Notes under the pieces: model-generated
Told to the model about the DNA's origin: nothing
Databases searched by the model: none
What the model saw: only the letters and a program-made list of their open reading frames with translations
Shown here: positions 10,193 to 16,725 of the stretch, one piece after another
Layout: each line of letters starts with the position of its first letter
How positions within the stretch are numbered: the first letter of the stretch is position 1
Translations under genes and position numbers: made by a program
Origin: JBJHBY01 sp050485745
GTDB lineage: Bacteria > Pseudomonadota > Gammaproteobacteria > Pseudomonadales > CAMLJR01
Length of the DNA stretch: 17,407 nucleotides
Direction: 5' to 3'
NCBI GenBank assembly: GCA_050485745.1
Contig: JBJHBY010000049.1
Span: 1-17,407, forward strand

Positions 10193-10245
10193 TATATCAA
10201 GACGATACCCAGAGCCCGGAGACCCATCGCGACGCCCATCCCGTG

Positions 10246-10251
10246 TATACT
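10246..10251 (+). promoter_or_regulatory. Candidate -10 box for the plus-strand amidohydrolase operon
   Basis: TATACT, preceded directly by TG, lies 42 nt before the ATG at 10294 and would give a leader of about 36 nt. The -35 region is poor. It does not overlap the divergent gyrA -10, which lies about 55 nt away. Confidence 0.4.
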
Positions 10252-10293
10252 GCGCCACCGCCGGCCCGGACCCTGTCAACGCGGAGTATTCCC

Positions 10294-11634
10294 ATGCCCG
10301 AAACCCCAGCAGCAGGCACCGACACCCTCATCGACACACTGGTTCACCCGCGCTGGATCATCCCCGTGGAGCCCTTCGACCAGGTGCTCGAAGGCCACAG
10401 CCTGGCCATCGCCGACGGCCGCATCCACGCCATCCTGCCCAGCGCCGAGGCCCGCGCCCTGCCCGCGCGGCAGCACATCGAGCTGCCGCGGCACGCGCTG
10501 CTGCCAGGCCTGGTCAACGCCCATGGCCACGCAGCCATGAGCCTGCTGCGCGGCTACGCCGACGATCACCCGCTGCACACCTGGCTGAACGACCACATCT
10601 GGCCCGCCGAGGGGCGCTGGGTCAACGATCGTTTCGTCCACGACGGCGCACAGCTGGCGGTGGCGGAGATGCTGCGCTCCGGAACCACCACCTTCTCGGA
10701 TATGTATTTCTTCCCGGAAGAGACCGCACGGGTGGCCGCGACCACAGGGCTGCGCGCCCAGATCGCCTTTCCCGTGTTCGACTTTCCCAGCAACTGGGGC
10801 AGCGGGCCCGACGAGTACATCGCCAAGGGCCTGACCCTGCGCGATGACTACAAACACAACCCACTGGTGCAGGTGGTCTTCGGCCCCCACGCCCCCTACA
10901 CCGTCAGCGACGGCCCGCTGCAGCGCATTGCCACCCTTGCCGCGGAGCTGGATGCAGGCATCCACATCCATGTGCACGAGACCCAGCGCGAAGTCAGCGA
11001 CGCCCTCGCCGCCAGCGGTGAACGCCCCCTGGCACGACTGCACCAGCTCGGCCTGTTGAGCCCGCGTACCCAGTGCGTACACGCCGTAGCCCTGGACGCC
11101 AGCGACATCGAGCTGCTGGCGGAGAACAACTGCCACGTAGTGCACTGCCCGGAATCCAACCTGAAGCTGGCCAGCGGCTTCTGCCCGGTGCAGACCCTGC
11201 TGGACAGCGGCGTCAATGTCGCCATCGGCACCGATGGCGCCGCCTCAAACAACGACCTGGACCTGTTCGGCGAACTGCACACCGCGGCCCTGCTGGCCAA
11301 GGCTGTCGCCGGCGATGCCAGCGCCCTGCCCGCCCACGCTGCCCTGCGCATGGCCACCCTGAGCGGCGCCCGCGCCCTGGGTCTGGACGAAGAGATCGGC
11401 AGCCTGCTGCCGGGCAAGGCCGCGGATCTGATTGCGGTCGACCTGGGTGAACTGGAAAACCAGCCCAGCTTCGAGCCCGTATCCCAGCTGGTGTACACCC
11501 ACGTGGGCAGCCGCGTGAGCCACGCCTGGGTGGCCGGGCGCCTGTTGCTGGAGCAGCGCCGCCTGACCACGATCGATACCGAAAGCCTGCGCGCCCGTGT
11601 GGCACACTGGCAGCAGCTGATGACAAAGGGCTGA
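10294..11634 (+). CDS. mtaD: 5'-methylthioadenosine / S-adenosylhomocysteine deaminase-type amidohydrolase
   Basis: A metal-dependent amidohydrolase of the TRZ/ATZ family, expected to deaminate 5'-methylthioadenosine and related adenosyl compounds in methionine salvage. The homologue at this locus in P. aeruginosa (PA3170) is an MTA deaminase. The 446 residues show the metal ligands in order: HGH (His77, His79) in LVNAHGHAAMSLLRG, GIHIHVHET (His224/226/228), CVHAVALD (His263), HCPESNLKLASG and IGTDGAASNNDLDLF (Asp314). The C-terminal PGKAADLIAVDL returns to the composite beta-sandwich domain. The ATG at 10294 has GGAG 7 nt upstream. It is divergent from gyrA and starts the operon with ubiG 3 nt downstream. 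The mtnA gene that accompanies it in Pseudomonas is absent here. The exact substrate is inferred. Confidence 0.88.
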   Translation: MPETPAAGTDTLIDTLVHPRWIIPVEPFDQVLEGHSLAIADGRIHAILPSAEARALPARQHIELPRHALLPGLVNAHGHAAMSLLRGYADDHPLHTWLNDHIWPAEGRWVNDRFVHDGAQLAVAEMLRSGTTTFSDMYFFPEETARVAATTGLRAQIAFPVFDFPSNWGSGPDEYIAKGLTLRDDYKHNPLVQVVFGPHAPYTVSDGPLQRIATLAAELDAGIHIHVHETQREVSDALAASGERPLARLHQLGLLSPRTQCVHAVALDASDIELLAENNCHVVHCPESNLKLASGFCPVQTLLDSGVNVAIGTDGAASNNDLDLFGELHTAALLAKAVAGDASALPAHAALRMATLSGARALGLDEEIGSLLPGKAADLIAVDLGELENQPSFEPVSQLVYTHVGSRVSHAWVAGRLLLEQRRLTTIDTESLRARVAHWQQLMTKG

Positions 11635-11637
11635 AGC

Positions 11638-12390
11638 ATGACTACCGACCGCGCCCGCCACGACAACGTGGACGCCGCCGAGATCGCCAAGTTCGAGGCC
11701 CTGGCCCACCGCTGGTGGGACCCGGAATCCGAGTTCAGGCCCCTGCACGACATCAACCCCCTGCGCGCCAACTACATCGATGAGCGCTCGCCGGTCGCGG
11801 GCAAGCGCCTGCTCGATGTCGGCTGTGGCGGCGGCCTGCTGAGCGAGGCCATGGCCCGTCGCGGTGCCCGCGTCACCGGCATCGACCTGGGCGAGGCCCC
11901 CCTCGGTGTGGCGCGCCTGCACCAGCTCGAGAGCGGCCTGGACATCGACTACCGGCACATCAGCGCGGAACAACTGGCGGACGAAGCCGCTGAACAGTAC
12001 GACGTGGTCACCTGCCTGGAAATGCTCGAGCACGTGCCCGACCCCGGCGCCGTGGTGGCTGCCTGCGCACGCCTGTGCAAGCCCGGCGGCCACCTGTATT
12101 TCTCCACCATCAACCGCAATCCCAAGGCCTTTCTGTTCGCCATCGTTGGCGCCGAGTACATCCTGCGCCTGCTGCCCCGGGGCACCCACGACTACGCACG
12201 CCTGATCCGCCCCTCGGAGCTGGCCGCCTGGCTGCGCGCCGCCGGTCTCGACCTGGCCGAGCTCACCGGCATGCTCTACAACCCGCTCACCCGGCAATAC
12301 CGTTTGCACCCGCGGGATGTCAGCGTCAATTACCTGGTGCATGTGCGCAAGCCGGAGCAGCCGGCAACGAGCGGGCCTGCGCGGGGATGA
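11638..12390 (+). CDS. ubiG: Ubiquinone biosynthesis O-methyltransferase
   Basis: A SAM-dependent methyltransferase that performs both O-methylations of the ubiquinone pathway. The 250-residue sequence follows E. coli UbiG closely: FEALAHRWWDPESEFRPLH (19-37), INPLRANYI, SAM motif I LLDVGCGGGLLSEAMA (58-73), VTGIDLG, YDVVTCLEMLEHVPDP, KPGGHLYFSTINRN, GAEYILRLLPRGTHDY and VNYLVH near the C-terminus. The ATG at 11638 comes 3 nt after the amidohydrolase stop, with AAAGG in the end of that gene. Its stop overlaps the mupP start as ATGA. The UbiG-MupP pairing is the conserved order in pseudomonads. Identity is clear. Confidence 0.97.
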   Translation: MTTDRARHDNVDAAEIAKFEALAHRWWDPESEFRPLHDINPLRANYIDERSPVAGKRLLDVGCGGGLLSEAMARRGARVTGIDLGEAPLGVARLHQLESGLDIDYRHISAEQLADEAAEQYDVVTCLEMLEHVPDPGAVVAACARLCKPGGHLYFSTINRNPKAFLFAIVGAEYILRLLPRGTHDYARLIRPSELAAWLRAAGLDLAELTGMLYNPLTRQYRLHPRDVSVNYLVHVRKPEQPATSGPARG

Positions 12391-13070
12391 GCAACACGAT
12401 GCGATCACCGCCCCGGGCCCTGCTGTTCGACCTCGACGGCACCCTGCTCGACACCGCGCCGGACTTCGAAGCGGTGCTCAATGCCATGCGCGCGGACCGC
12501 AACCTGCCGCCGCTGGCCGCCGCGCGGGTGCGGGAGACCGTCTCCGATGGCGCCCGCGCCCTGGTCACCCTCGGCTTTGGCCTGGCCGAGGACGACGCCG
12601 GCTTTGAGGTACTGCGCCAGGAACTGCTGGCCCGCTACGCCGATCACCTGGCGGTGCATACCCGCCTGTTCCCGGGTATGGATGGAGTCCTCGATGCCCT
12701 CGACGCCCGCGGGCTGCACTGGGGCATCGTCACCAACAAGCCCAGCCTGTATGCCACGCCCCTGGTGGATGCCCTCGGCCTGGCCAGCCGCTGCCAGGCA
12801 CTGATCTGCCCGGACCATGTGCGCCAGCGCAAGCCGGACCCGGAGGGCTTGCTGCTGGCCTGCCGGCAGATCGGTATCGAGCCGACTCAGGCCCTGTACG
12901 CCGGCGACCACCGCCGCGATATCGAGGCCGGCCGCAACGCGGGCATGCGAACCATCGCCTGCGCCTACGGCTATGTGCACCAGGACGAGCCCGCCACGCA
13001 ATGGGCCGCGGACTGGACGGTGCAGGAGGCGCGGGAAATCCTGTCGGTGCTGGGTGAACTGGGCTGCTGA
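12387..13070 (+). CDS. mupP: N-acetylmuramic acid 6-phosphate phosphatase (HAD family)
   Basis: A HAD-superfamily phosphatase. The homologue next to ubiG in Pseudomonas is MupP, which dephosphorylates MurNAc-6-phosphate in the cell-wall recycling route that bypasses de novo UDP-MurNAc synthesis. It is often annotated as phosphoglycolate phosphatase. The 227 residues contain HAD motif I LLFDLDGTLLDT (nucleophile Asp15, Asp17), motif II IVTNKP, motif III lysine in RKPDPEGL and motif IV YAGDHRRDIEAGRNAGM. The last resembles MupP more than typical Gph. The ATG at 12387 forms an ATGA overlap with the ubiG stop. A second in-frame ATG at 12399, with GGGGA upstream, is an alternative start. The MupP assignment rests mainly on locus conservation; amgK and murU are outside the window. 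Confidence 0.88.
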   Translation: MSNTMRSPPRALLFDLDGTLLDTAPDFEAVLNAMRADRNLPPLAAARVRETVSDGARALVTLGFGLAEDDAGFEVLRQELLARYADHLAVHTRLFPGMDGVLDALDARGLHWGIVTNKPSLYATPLVDALGLASRCQALICPDHVRQRKPDPEGLLLACRQIGIEPTQALYAGDHRRDIEAGRNAGMRTIACAYGYVHQDEPATQWAADWTVQEAREILSVLGELGC

Positions 13071-13101
13071 GCACGCCAGCACCGCCAACCCCGGCATCGA
13101 A

Positions 13102-13137
13102 TCGACTTTAAAATACTTATTTAATAGATTGATTAAA
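13102..13137 (+). promoter_or_regulatory. AT-rich promoter-like island before yciK
   Basis: Between mupP and yciK the base composition drops sharply. TCGACT (13102-13107) and TAGATT (13125-13130), 17 nt apart, form a weak sigma-70-like pair. The perfect inverted repeat TTTAAT-N6-ATTAAA (13120-13137) covers the -10 position and could be an operator or simply AT-rich sequence. Confidence 0.35.
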
Positions 13138-13150
13138 AGAGGTTTATTTG

Positions 13151-13921
13151 ATGAATACGCTGGAGACTCCGTGGCACTATCAGGCTCGTCCCGACCTGCT
13201 GGCAGGACGGGTGATCCTGGTCACGGGTGCCGGGGATGGCATCGGCCGCTGCGCTGCCCTGAGCTTTGCCCGCCACGGCGCCAGCGTGATCCTGGCCGGA
13301 AAGACCGTGGAAAAACTGGAAGCGGTGTACGACGCCATCGAGGCCGACGGCCTGCCCCAGCCCGCCATCTATCCGATCCATTTCAAGGGCGCCAGCCCCG
13401 ACGACTACTCCACGATGGCGGCGGCCATGGAGCGGGAGTTCGGCCGGCTCGACGGCCTGCTGCACAACGCCGGCATCCTCGGGCCGCGCAGCAGCATCGA
13501 GCACACCCGGCCGGCGAGCTGGGATGAAGTCCTGCAGGTCAACCTGACCGCACCGTTCCTGCTCAGCCAGGCCATGCTGCCCCTGCTGCGCCAGTCGCAG
13601 GATGCCTCGGTGGTGTTCACCAGTTCCGGGGTCGGCCGTCGCGGCCGCGCCTACTGGGGCGCCTACGCCGTATCCAAGTTCGGCATCGAGGGCCTGAGCC
13701 AGGTACTGGCCCAGGAGCTGGAAAACACCGACGGCATCCGCGTCAACAGCCTCAACCCGGGGGCCACCAACACGCAGATGCGCCGCAGCGCCTACCCGGC
13801 GGAGGACCCGGCCAGCAACCCCGTGCCCGAGGCCCTGATGCCGGCCTACCTCTATTTGATGGGCCCGGACAGCCGCGGCGTCACCGGCCAGCAGCTCAGC
13901 GCACAGCCGCCGCGCGGCTGA
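13151..13921 (+). CDS. yciK: YciK-like short-chain dehydrogenase/reductase
   Basis: A classical SDR oxidoreductase of 256 residues related to E. coli YciK, whose physiological substrate is not established. The Rossmann motif TGAGDGIGR is at 25-33, NAG at 106-108, the catalytic Ser in FTSSGVGRRGRAYWG (156-170) and the YxxxK pair Tyr172/Lys176 in GAYAVSKFG. The LNPGATNTQMRRSAYP segment is characteristic of the YciK group. The start is ATG at 13151 rather than the preceding TTG, since AGAGG lies 8 nt upstream. It follows mupP after 80 nt, with its own AT-rich promoter-like region. In Pseudomonas the same gene ends the ubiG-mupP run. It converges with the minus-strand epimerase gene, with only 21 nt between the two stops. 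Confidence 0.92.
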   Translation: MNTLETPWHYQARPDLLAGRVILVTGAGDGIGRCAALSFARHGASVILAGKTVEKLEAVYDAIEADGLPQPAIYPIHFKGASPDDYSTMAAAMEREFGRLDGLLHNAGILGPRSSIEHTRPASWDEVLQVNLTAPFLLSQAMLPLLRQSQDASVVFTSSGVGRRGRAYWGAYAVSKFGIEGLSQVLAQELENTDGIRVNSLNPGATNTQMRRSAYPAEDPASNPVPEALMPAYLYLMGPDSRGVTGQQLSAQPPRG

Positions 13922-13949
13922 GTCCGGGCAGGCGCCACCGCCTCAGCCG
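13915..13949. terminator. Hairpin across the two convergent stop codons
   Basis: CGGCTGAG (13915-13922) and CTCAGCCG (13942-13949) form a perfect 8-bp stem with a 19-nt loop. It contains both the yciK TGA and the TGA of the opposing epimerase gene. No T-tract follows on either strand, so it could act as a bidirectional 3'-end structure but is not a standard intrinsic terminator. Confidence 0.3.
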
Positions 13950-14875
13950 GATACCTGCTCCGGATAACGCCGCCGCGCCATCTCGCGCAGACCTTCGCGC
14001 CAGCTCACCGTGCAGGGCCCGGTGAAGCTCATACGCCGCGCGGAATCGGTGAGCCGTGACGGAATCGATGCCCCGGATTCGACAAACTGCGGCGTCTTGC
14101 CGACCAGCTCGCCCAGATAACGACACCACTCCGCCATATCCACCGCCTCGTCACCACCCCAGTTCACGATCGTGGCAGGGGTTCCGGCAGCGGCCAGCAG
14201 GGCCGGCACCTGGGCATTGATGTCATCCTGATGGATGGGCGAGAACATGGCACGACCACCCGGGGGCAGCGCGATCGGCTGGTCCTGCAGGATGGCATCG
14301 AGGTTATAGGCCGGCAAACCACCGTTGCCGGAATACGACACATTCATGCGGGCAATGGTGGTGGGCAGCGCGAATTCCCGTGCGGCAAAGCGCGCTACCG
14401 CCTCCTGGGCGATCTTGGAAATCGCATAGGTGGGCGAATAGGGCTGGTGGCTGTCTCCGAGCGGGTCGCTCTCGTGAAACACATGCGCGGGATCGTCGTG
14501 GCAGGCGTAGACCGCACAGGTGGACATCACCAGGGCGGCCCGGGCCGAGCGGCAATGACTCATCAGGCGGCCGGTACCCTCGGCATTGACGCGCAGCGCG
14601 TGGTCATAATCCAGGCCCTGCTGCTGGAATACGGCGAAGTGCAGCAGGTAATCGAAGTCCTCCGGCAGATCGCCGAAGTCCCCCTGGGCAAGATCGACCT
14701 GCCGGGTGATCAAGCCGGCCGCATCGCAGCGCTCGCGGGATCCGGCCTCGGAAAAGCGGGCGATACCCCAGACCTCGTTGTCACGGGCCAGGGCTTCGGC
14801 CAGGGGAAAGGCAATCTGCCCGGCCGGGCCGGTCAACAGGATCTTGCAGCCCTGCAGGGCTTCGGGGCGCGACAT
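13943..14875 (-). CDS. NAD-dependent epimerase/dehydratase (extended SDR)
   Basis: A 310-residue protein of the extended short-chain dehydrogenase family; the substrate is unknown. The N-terminal nucleotide-binding segment is KILLTGPAGQIAFPLAEALA (11-30), a TGxxGxI variant. A conserved Asp follows at the end of the second strand region (QVDLAQGDF). The catalytic triad is present: Ser/Thr in MSTCAVYA (117-124) and YAISK with Tyr150 and Lys154. The FSPIHQDDI segment and a C-terminal WREGLREMARRRYP helix resemble sugar-nucleotide epimerases or steroid/isoprenoid-type extended SDRs. The ATG at 14875 was chosen because GGAG lies 7 nt upstream; a longer frame to 14914 has no comparable site. It is monocistronic, convergent with yciK, with no pathway partner nearby. 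Confidence 0.85.
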   Translation of the reverse strand: MSRPEALQGCKILLTGPAGQIAFPLAEALARDNEVWGIARFSEAGSRERCDAAGLITRQVDLAQGDFGDLPEDFDYLLHFAVFQQQGLDYDHALRVNAEGTGRLMSHCRSARAALVMSTCAVYACHDDPAHVFHESDPLGDSHQPYSPTYAISKIAQEAVARFAAREFALPTTIARMNVSYSGNGGLPAYNLDAILQDQPIALPPGGRAMFSPIHQDDINAQVPALLAAAGTPATIVNWGGDEAVDMAEWCRYLGELVGKTPQFVESGASIPSRLTDSARRMSFTGPCTVSWREGLREMARRRYPEQVSG

Positions 14876-14924
14876 GACGGGTCTCCATAGCGATGAACAG
14901 GAAAGTCCCGCCATCTAAACCCGC

Positions 14925-14939
14925 GCCGGCGGTGCCGGC
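14925..14939 (-). terminator. Weak terminator-like hairpin after the lipoprotein gene
   Basis: On the minus strand GCCGGC-ACC-GCCGGC forms a 6-bp GC stem, followed within a few bases by GGGTTTAG. It lies 70 nt beyond the lipoprotein stop and 50 nt before the epimerase start. The T-run is only three bases, so termination is doubtful. Confidence 0.25.
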
Positions 14940-15008
14940 AAGAGCATCGCGCCCGGAAGCGGCGGCTGGTTCGATATTCAGGCCGTCGCCCCACCCGCCA
15001 ACCCGGCC

Positions 15009-16322
15009 CTACTCCAGCGCGGCAAGCTGCTGGCTGGCCTGCTGCAGCTGGCTGCGCTTCTGCATCAGCGCCTGCTGCTGGCGCTGGATATCGCTGCGCG
15101 CCGCGTTGATCTGCTGGCTGGATTGCGTCTGCAGGGTCTGGTGCGCCTGTCGGGCACTGTTCAGGTCCGCATCCAGTTTGGCGATCGCTTCCTGGTACTG
15201 GCTGCGGATTTCATCGCTGCTGGCACGCCCCTGCTGGCTGGCCTGTTCACTGATGGCTGCGCTGCGCTGGCGGTAGTCCTGCGTGACCGCGTTGGACTGC
15301 TCGCGCCGCTGTGCCAGTGCCGCATTCTCGCGCTGCTTCAGTGCCTCAAGCGTCTGGTTATACCGCGCATCGATGGCCTGGCGCTCCACCTGGAGGCGGG
15401 CGTTGGCCTCCGCCGTATACGTGCGGTAATCGGCGCTGCTGAGGGTCGCGCGGGTAGCCTGCAGGTCTGCGTTGTGACGCGCCCGGGCCTGGTTTTGCTG
15501 CTCCGTGCGCAGCTGCTGTGCCGCGGTGCGCTCGACGCGAATCGCCTCCATGGCCTGGCGATAAGTGGCCTCGATGCGCTCGTTGGCGGCACGCTGCTCC
15601 GCCTGCAGTGCCGCATCCTGTTCGGCACGCCCGGAGCGCTGCTGGGCACTGCTGGCCCGCTGCTCCTCGGAGTACTGCTGGCTCAGGGCGTTGCGCTGCT
15701 CCTGGGTACGACGCTGCAGCTCGGCCAGCATCGCATTGGATGCATTGACCTCCTGCATCAGCTTCTGCTGCAGGGCATCGAAAGAAACCACCGCCTTGCG
15801 CAGATTCTCATCCTCGCTGGCCACGGCCTTTTCCATGCTACTGATCTCGGAGCGCACTTCCTTCATGAACTTGCGGTAGGCGGAGGTATCCTTCACCACC
15901 TGGCGCTGGCCATAACGCGCTGCCGGCCCACCTTCGTCTTCCGGGTAGCCCCCCTCCAGGTGGAACCCCGATTCCCACTTGCCACCGTAATAGACCGACT
16001 CGGCCACACCGTGCACCTTGAACTTCTGCCCTTTCTTCTGCACCTGCTCGAGCACATCGGTGCCAAGGATATTGGCTCTGCGCAGGTACAACGCCTCCGC
16101 CGGTGAAACCACGGCCTCGAAGCGGATATGCTGCACCGGCTGCACCTCGGTACCCACATTCTGGCTGGCGGTCACCTTGAAACTCCGGACCTCCCAGGGC
16201 TGCCAGTTCTCCTTGACGTGGTGTTCAAAATCCCGCCGGATATCTGGCCCGCCCCCACCACCACAGGCCACGAGGCTCAGCAACAGAACCCACAGCATTG
16301 AATGACGCACGCAACGAACCAT
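15009..16322 (-). CDS. Putative lipoprotein with long Gln/Ala-rich coiled coil
   Basis: Not recognised as a named family. The 437-residue product starts with a signal sequence (RCVRHSMLWVLLLSLVAC) ending in a lipobox with Cys20, then five glycines and Pro-Asp, so it is probably a lipoprotein. Aspartate is not at +2, so by the general rule outer-membrane sorting is more likely. Residues 27-140 form a compact domain with several beta-like stretches (FKVTASQNVG, FKVHGVAESVYYGGKW, GFHLEGGYPEDEGG). From about 145 to 437 the sequence is almost entirely charged, Gln- and Ala-rich helix with no proline, indicating a long coiled coil. A degenerate motif IEATYRQAMEAI (250-261) recurs as IDARYNQTLEAL (317-328). 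The ATG at 16322 has GGGAG 10 nt upstream. It appears monocistronic. A spacer, envelope-stress or peptidoglycan-contact role is possible but unproven. Confidence 0.8.
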   Translation of the reverse strand: MVRCVRHSMLWVLLLSLVACGGGGGPDIRRDFEHHVKENWQPWEVRSFKVTASQNVGTEVQPVQHIRFEAVVSPAEALYLRRANILGTDVLEQVQKKGQKFKVHGVAESVYYGGKWESGFHLEGGYPEDEGGPAARYGQRQVVKDTSAYRKFMKEVRSEISSMEKAVASEDENLRKAVVSFDALQQKLMQEVNASNAMLAELQRRTQEQRNALSQQYSEEQRASSAQQRSGRAEQDAALQAEQRAANERIEATYRQAMEAIRVERTAAQQLRTEQQNQARARHNADLQATRATLSSADYRTYTAEANARLQVERQAIDARYNQTLEALKQRENAALAQRREQSNAVTQDYRQRSAAISEQASQQGRASSDEIRSQYQEAIAKLDADLNSARQAHQTLQTQSSQQINAARSDIQRQQQALMQKRSQLQQASQQLAALE

Positions 16323-16448
16323 GACGGCTGGACTCCCTGTATATGAAGAAGATAACGTTCGTGAAAAACGCACTGGAGACCTCCCAACCTGCCCCGTTTC
16401 AGCGCAGCAGGGCAGGTTCCTGTCACGCGATCCGGAACGGCAACGGCA

Positions 16449-16481
16449 GCCGCCCCGGCCACAATCCATGGCCGGGGCGGC
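16449..16481. repeat. 13-bp perfect inverted repeat
   Basis: GCCGCCCCGGCCA and TGGCCGGGGCGGC surround a 7-nt loop (CAATCCA), the strongest hairpin in the window. Neither strand has a T-tract after it. GATCCGGAACGG and GATCTCGGAACGG flank it as near-direct repeats. It may be an RNA structure, a transcription barrier or a protein-binding palindrome. Confidence 0.6.
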
Positions 16482-16542
16482 GATCTCGGAACGGGGAGTG
16501 ACACTCCAGTCACAATCCGTCGCATCGGCGACGGAACATCCT

Positions 16543-16725
16543 TTAGCGAGAGCTGATTAGCAATTCTTTCGCCAGAATTTTTTTTGCTTGGCCGTTCAAT
16601 TCGTTGAGCACAGGTCCAGTGAACCCGCCGGGGAATTCATTGAATTTCTGCAAAGAAAACCGACGCTCACTGCCAGGCCTGGAGCGACAGCGCAGGTTAC
16701 ACCGGGCGACGGCGAGGCCGCAGGT
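16543..16725 (-). other. Open frame continuing after the tag stop, possible small protein or gene remnant
   Basis: Immediately after the tag TGA the same frame stays open for 60 codons to a TAA at 16543-16545. It has no ATG. The first usable start is a TTG at 16653, giving 36 residues, with only a poorly placed GAG upstream. The last 35 residues look protein-like, ending in an amphipathic stretch (LNGQAKKILAKELLISSR). It could be a small protein, the surviving tail of an older gene, or chance. Confidence 0.2.
16651..16686 (-). terminator. Possible rho-independent terminator of tag
   Basis: On the minus strand CGCTC and GAGCG form a 5-bp stem with a 13-nt loop, followed by TCGG and TTTTCTTT. 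It begins 39 nt past the tag stop. The stem is short and the T-tract is offset by four bases, so this is tentative. Confidence 0.3.

Larger units (their letters stand above)
16323..16725. other. 403-bp gene-poor interval between the lipoprotein gene and tag
   Basis: No convincing gene of normal size is seen. The interval carries three perfect hairpins: AACCTGCCC/GGGCAGGTT (16386-16418), GCCGCCCCGGCCA/TGGCCGGGGCGGC (16449-16481, 13 bp) and CCGTCGC/GCGACGG (16517-16534). It also has a weak AATTCT/AGAATT stem followed by eight T on the plus strand (16562-16585). CACAATCC occurs twice, at 16460 and 16511. Toward tag the minus strand holds an open frame after the tag stop and a possible terminator. 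The lipoprotein promoter should also lie here; TATACA near 16340 is a weak -10 candidate. Confidence 0.6.

Noticed and set aside
16277..16525. 82-codon minus-strand frame between tag and the lipoprotein gene
   Set aside because: It runs through two hairpins and overlaps the lipoprotein signal sequence by about 45 nt out of frame; the start sits inside a stem and the product lacks recognisable features.
16321..16560. 79-codon plus-strand frame in the same interval
   Set aside because: It has no ribosome binding site, begins antisense to the lipoprotein start codon and crosses the hairpins without a protein-like pattern.
16562..16585. Stem plus T8 on the plus strand as an intrinsic terminator
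   Set aside because: The stem is only 6 bp with two GC pairs and no plus-strand gene ends nearby; kept only as part of the possible structured-RNA finding.
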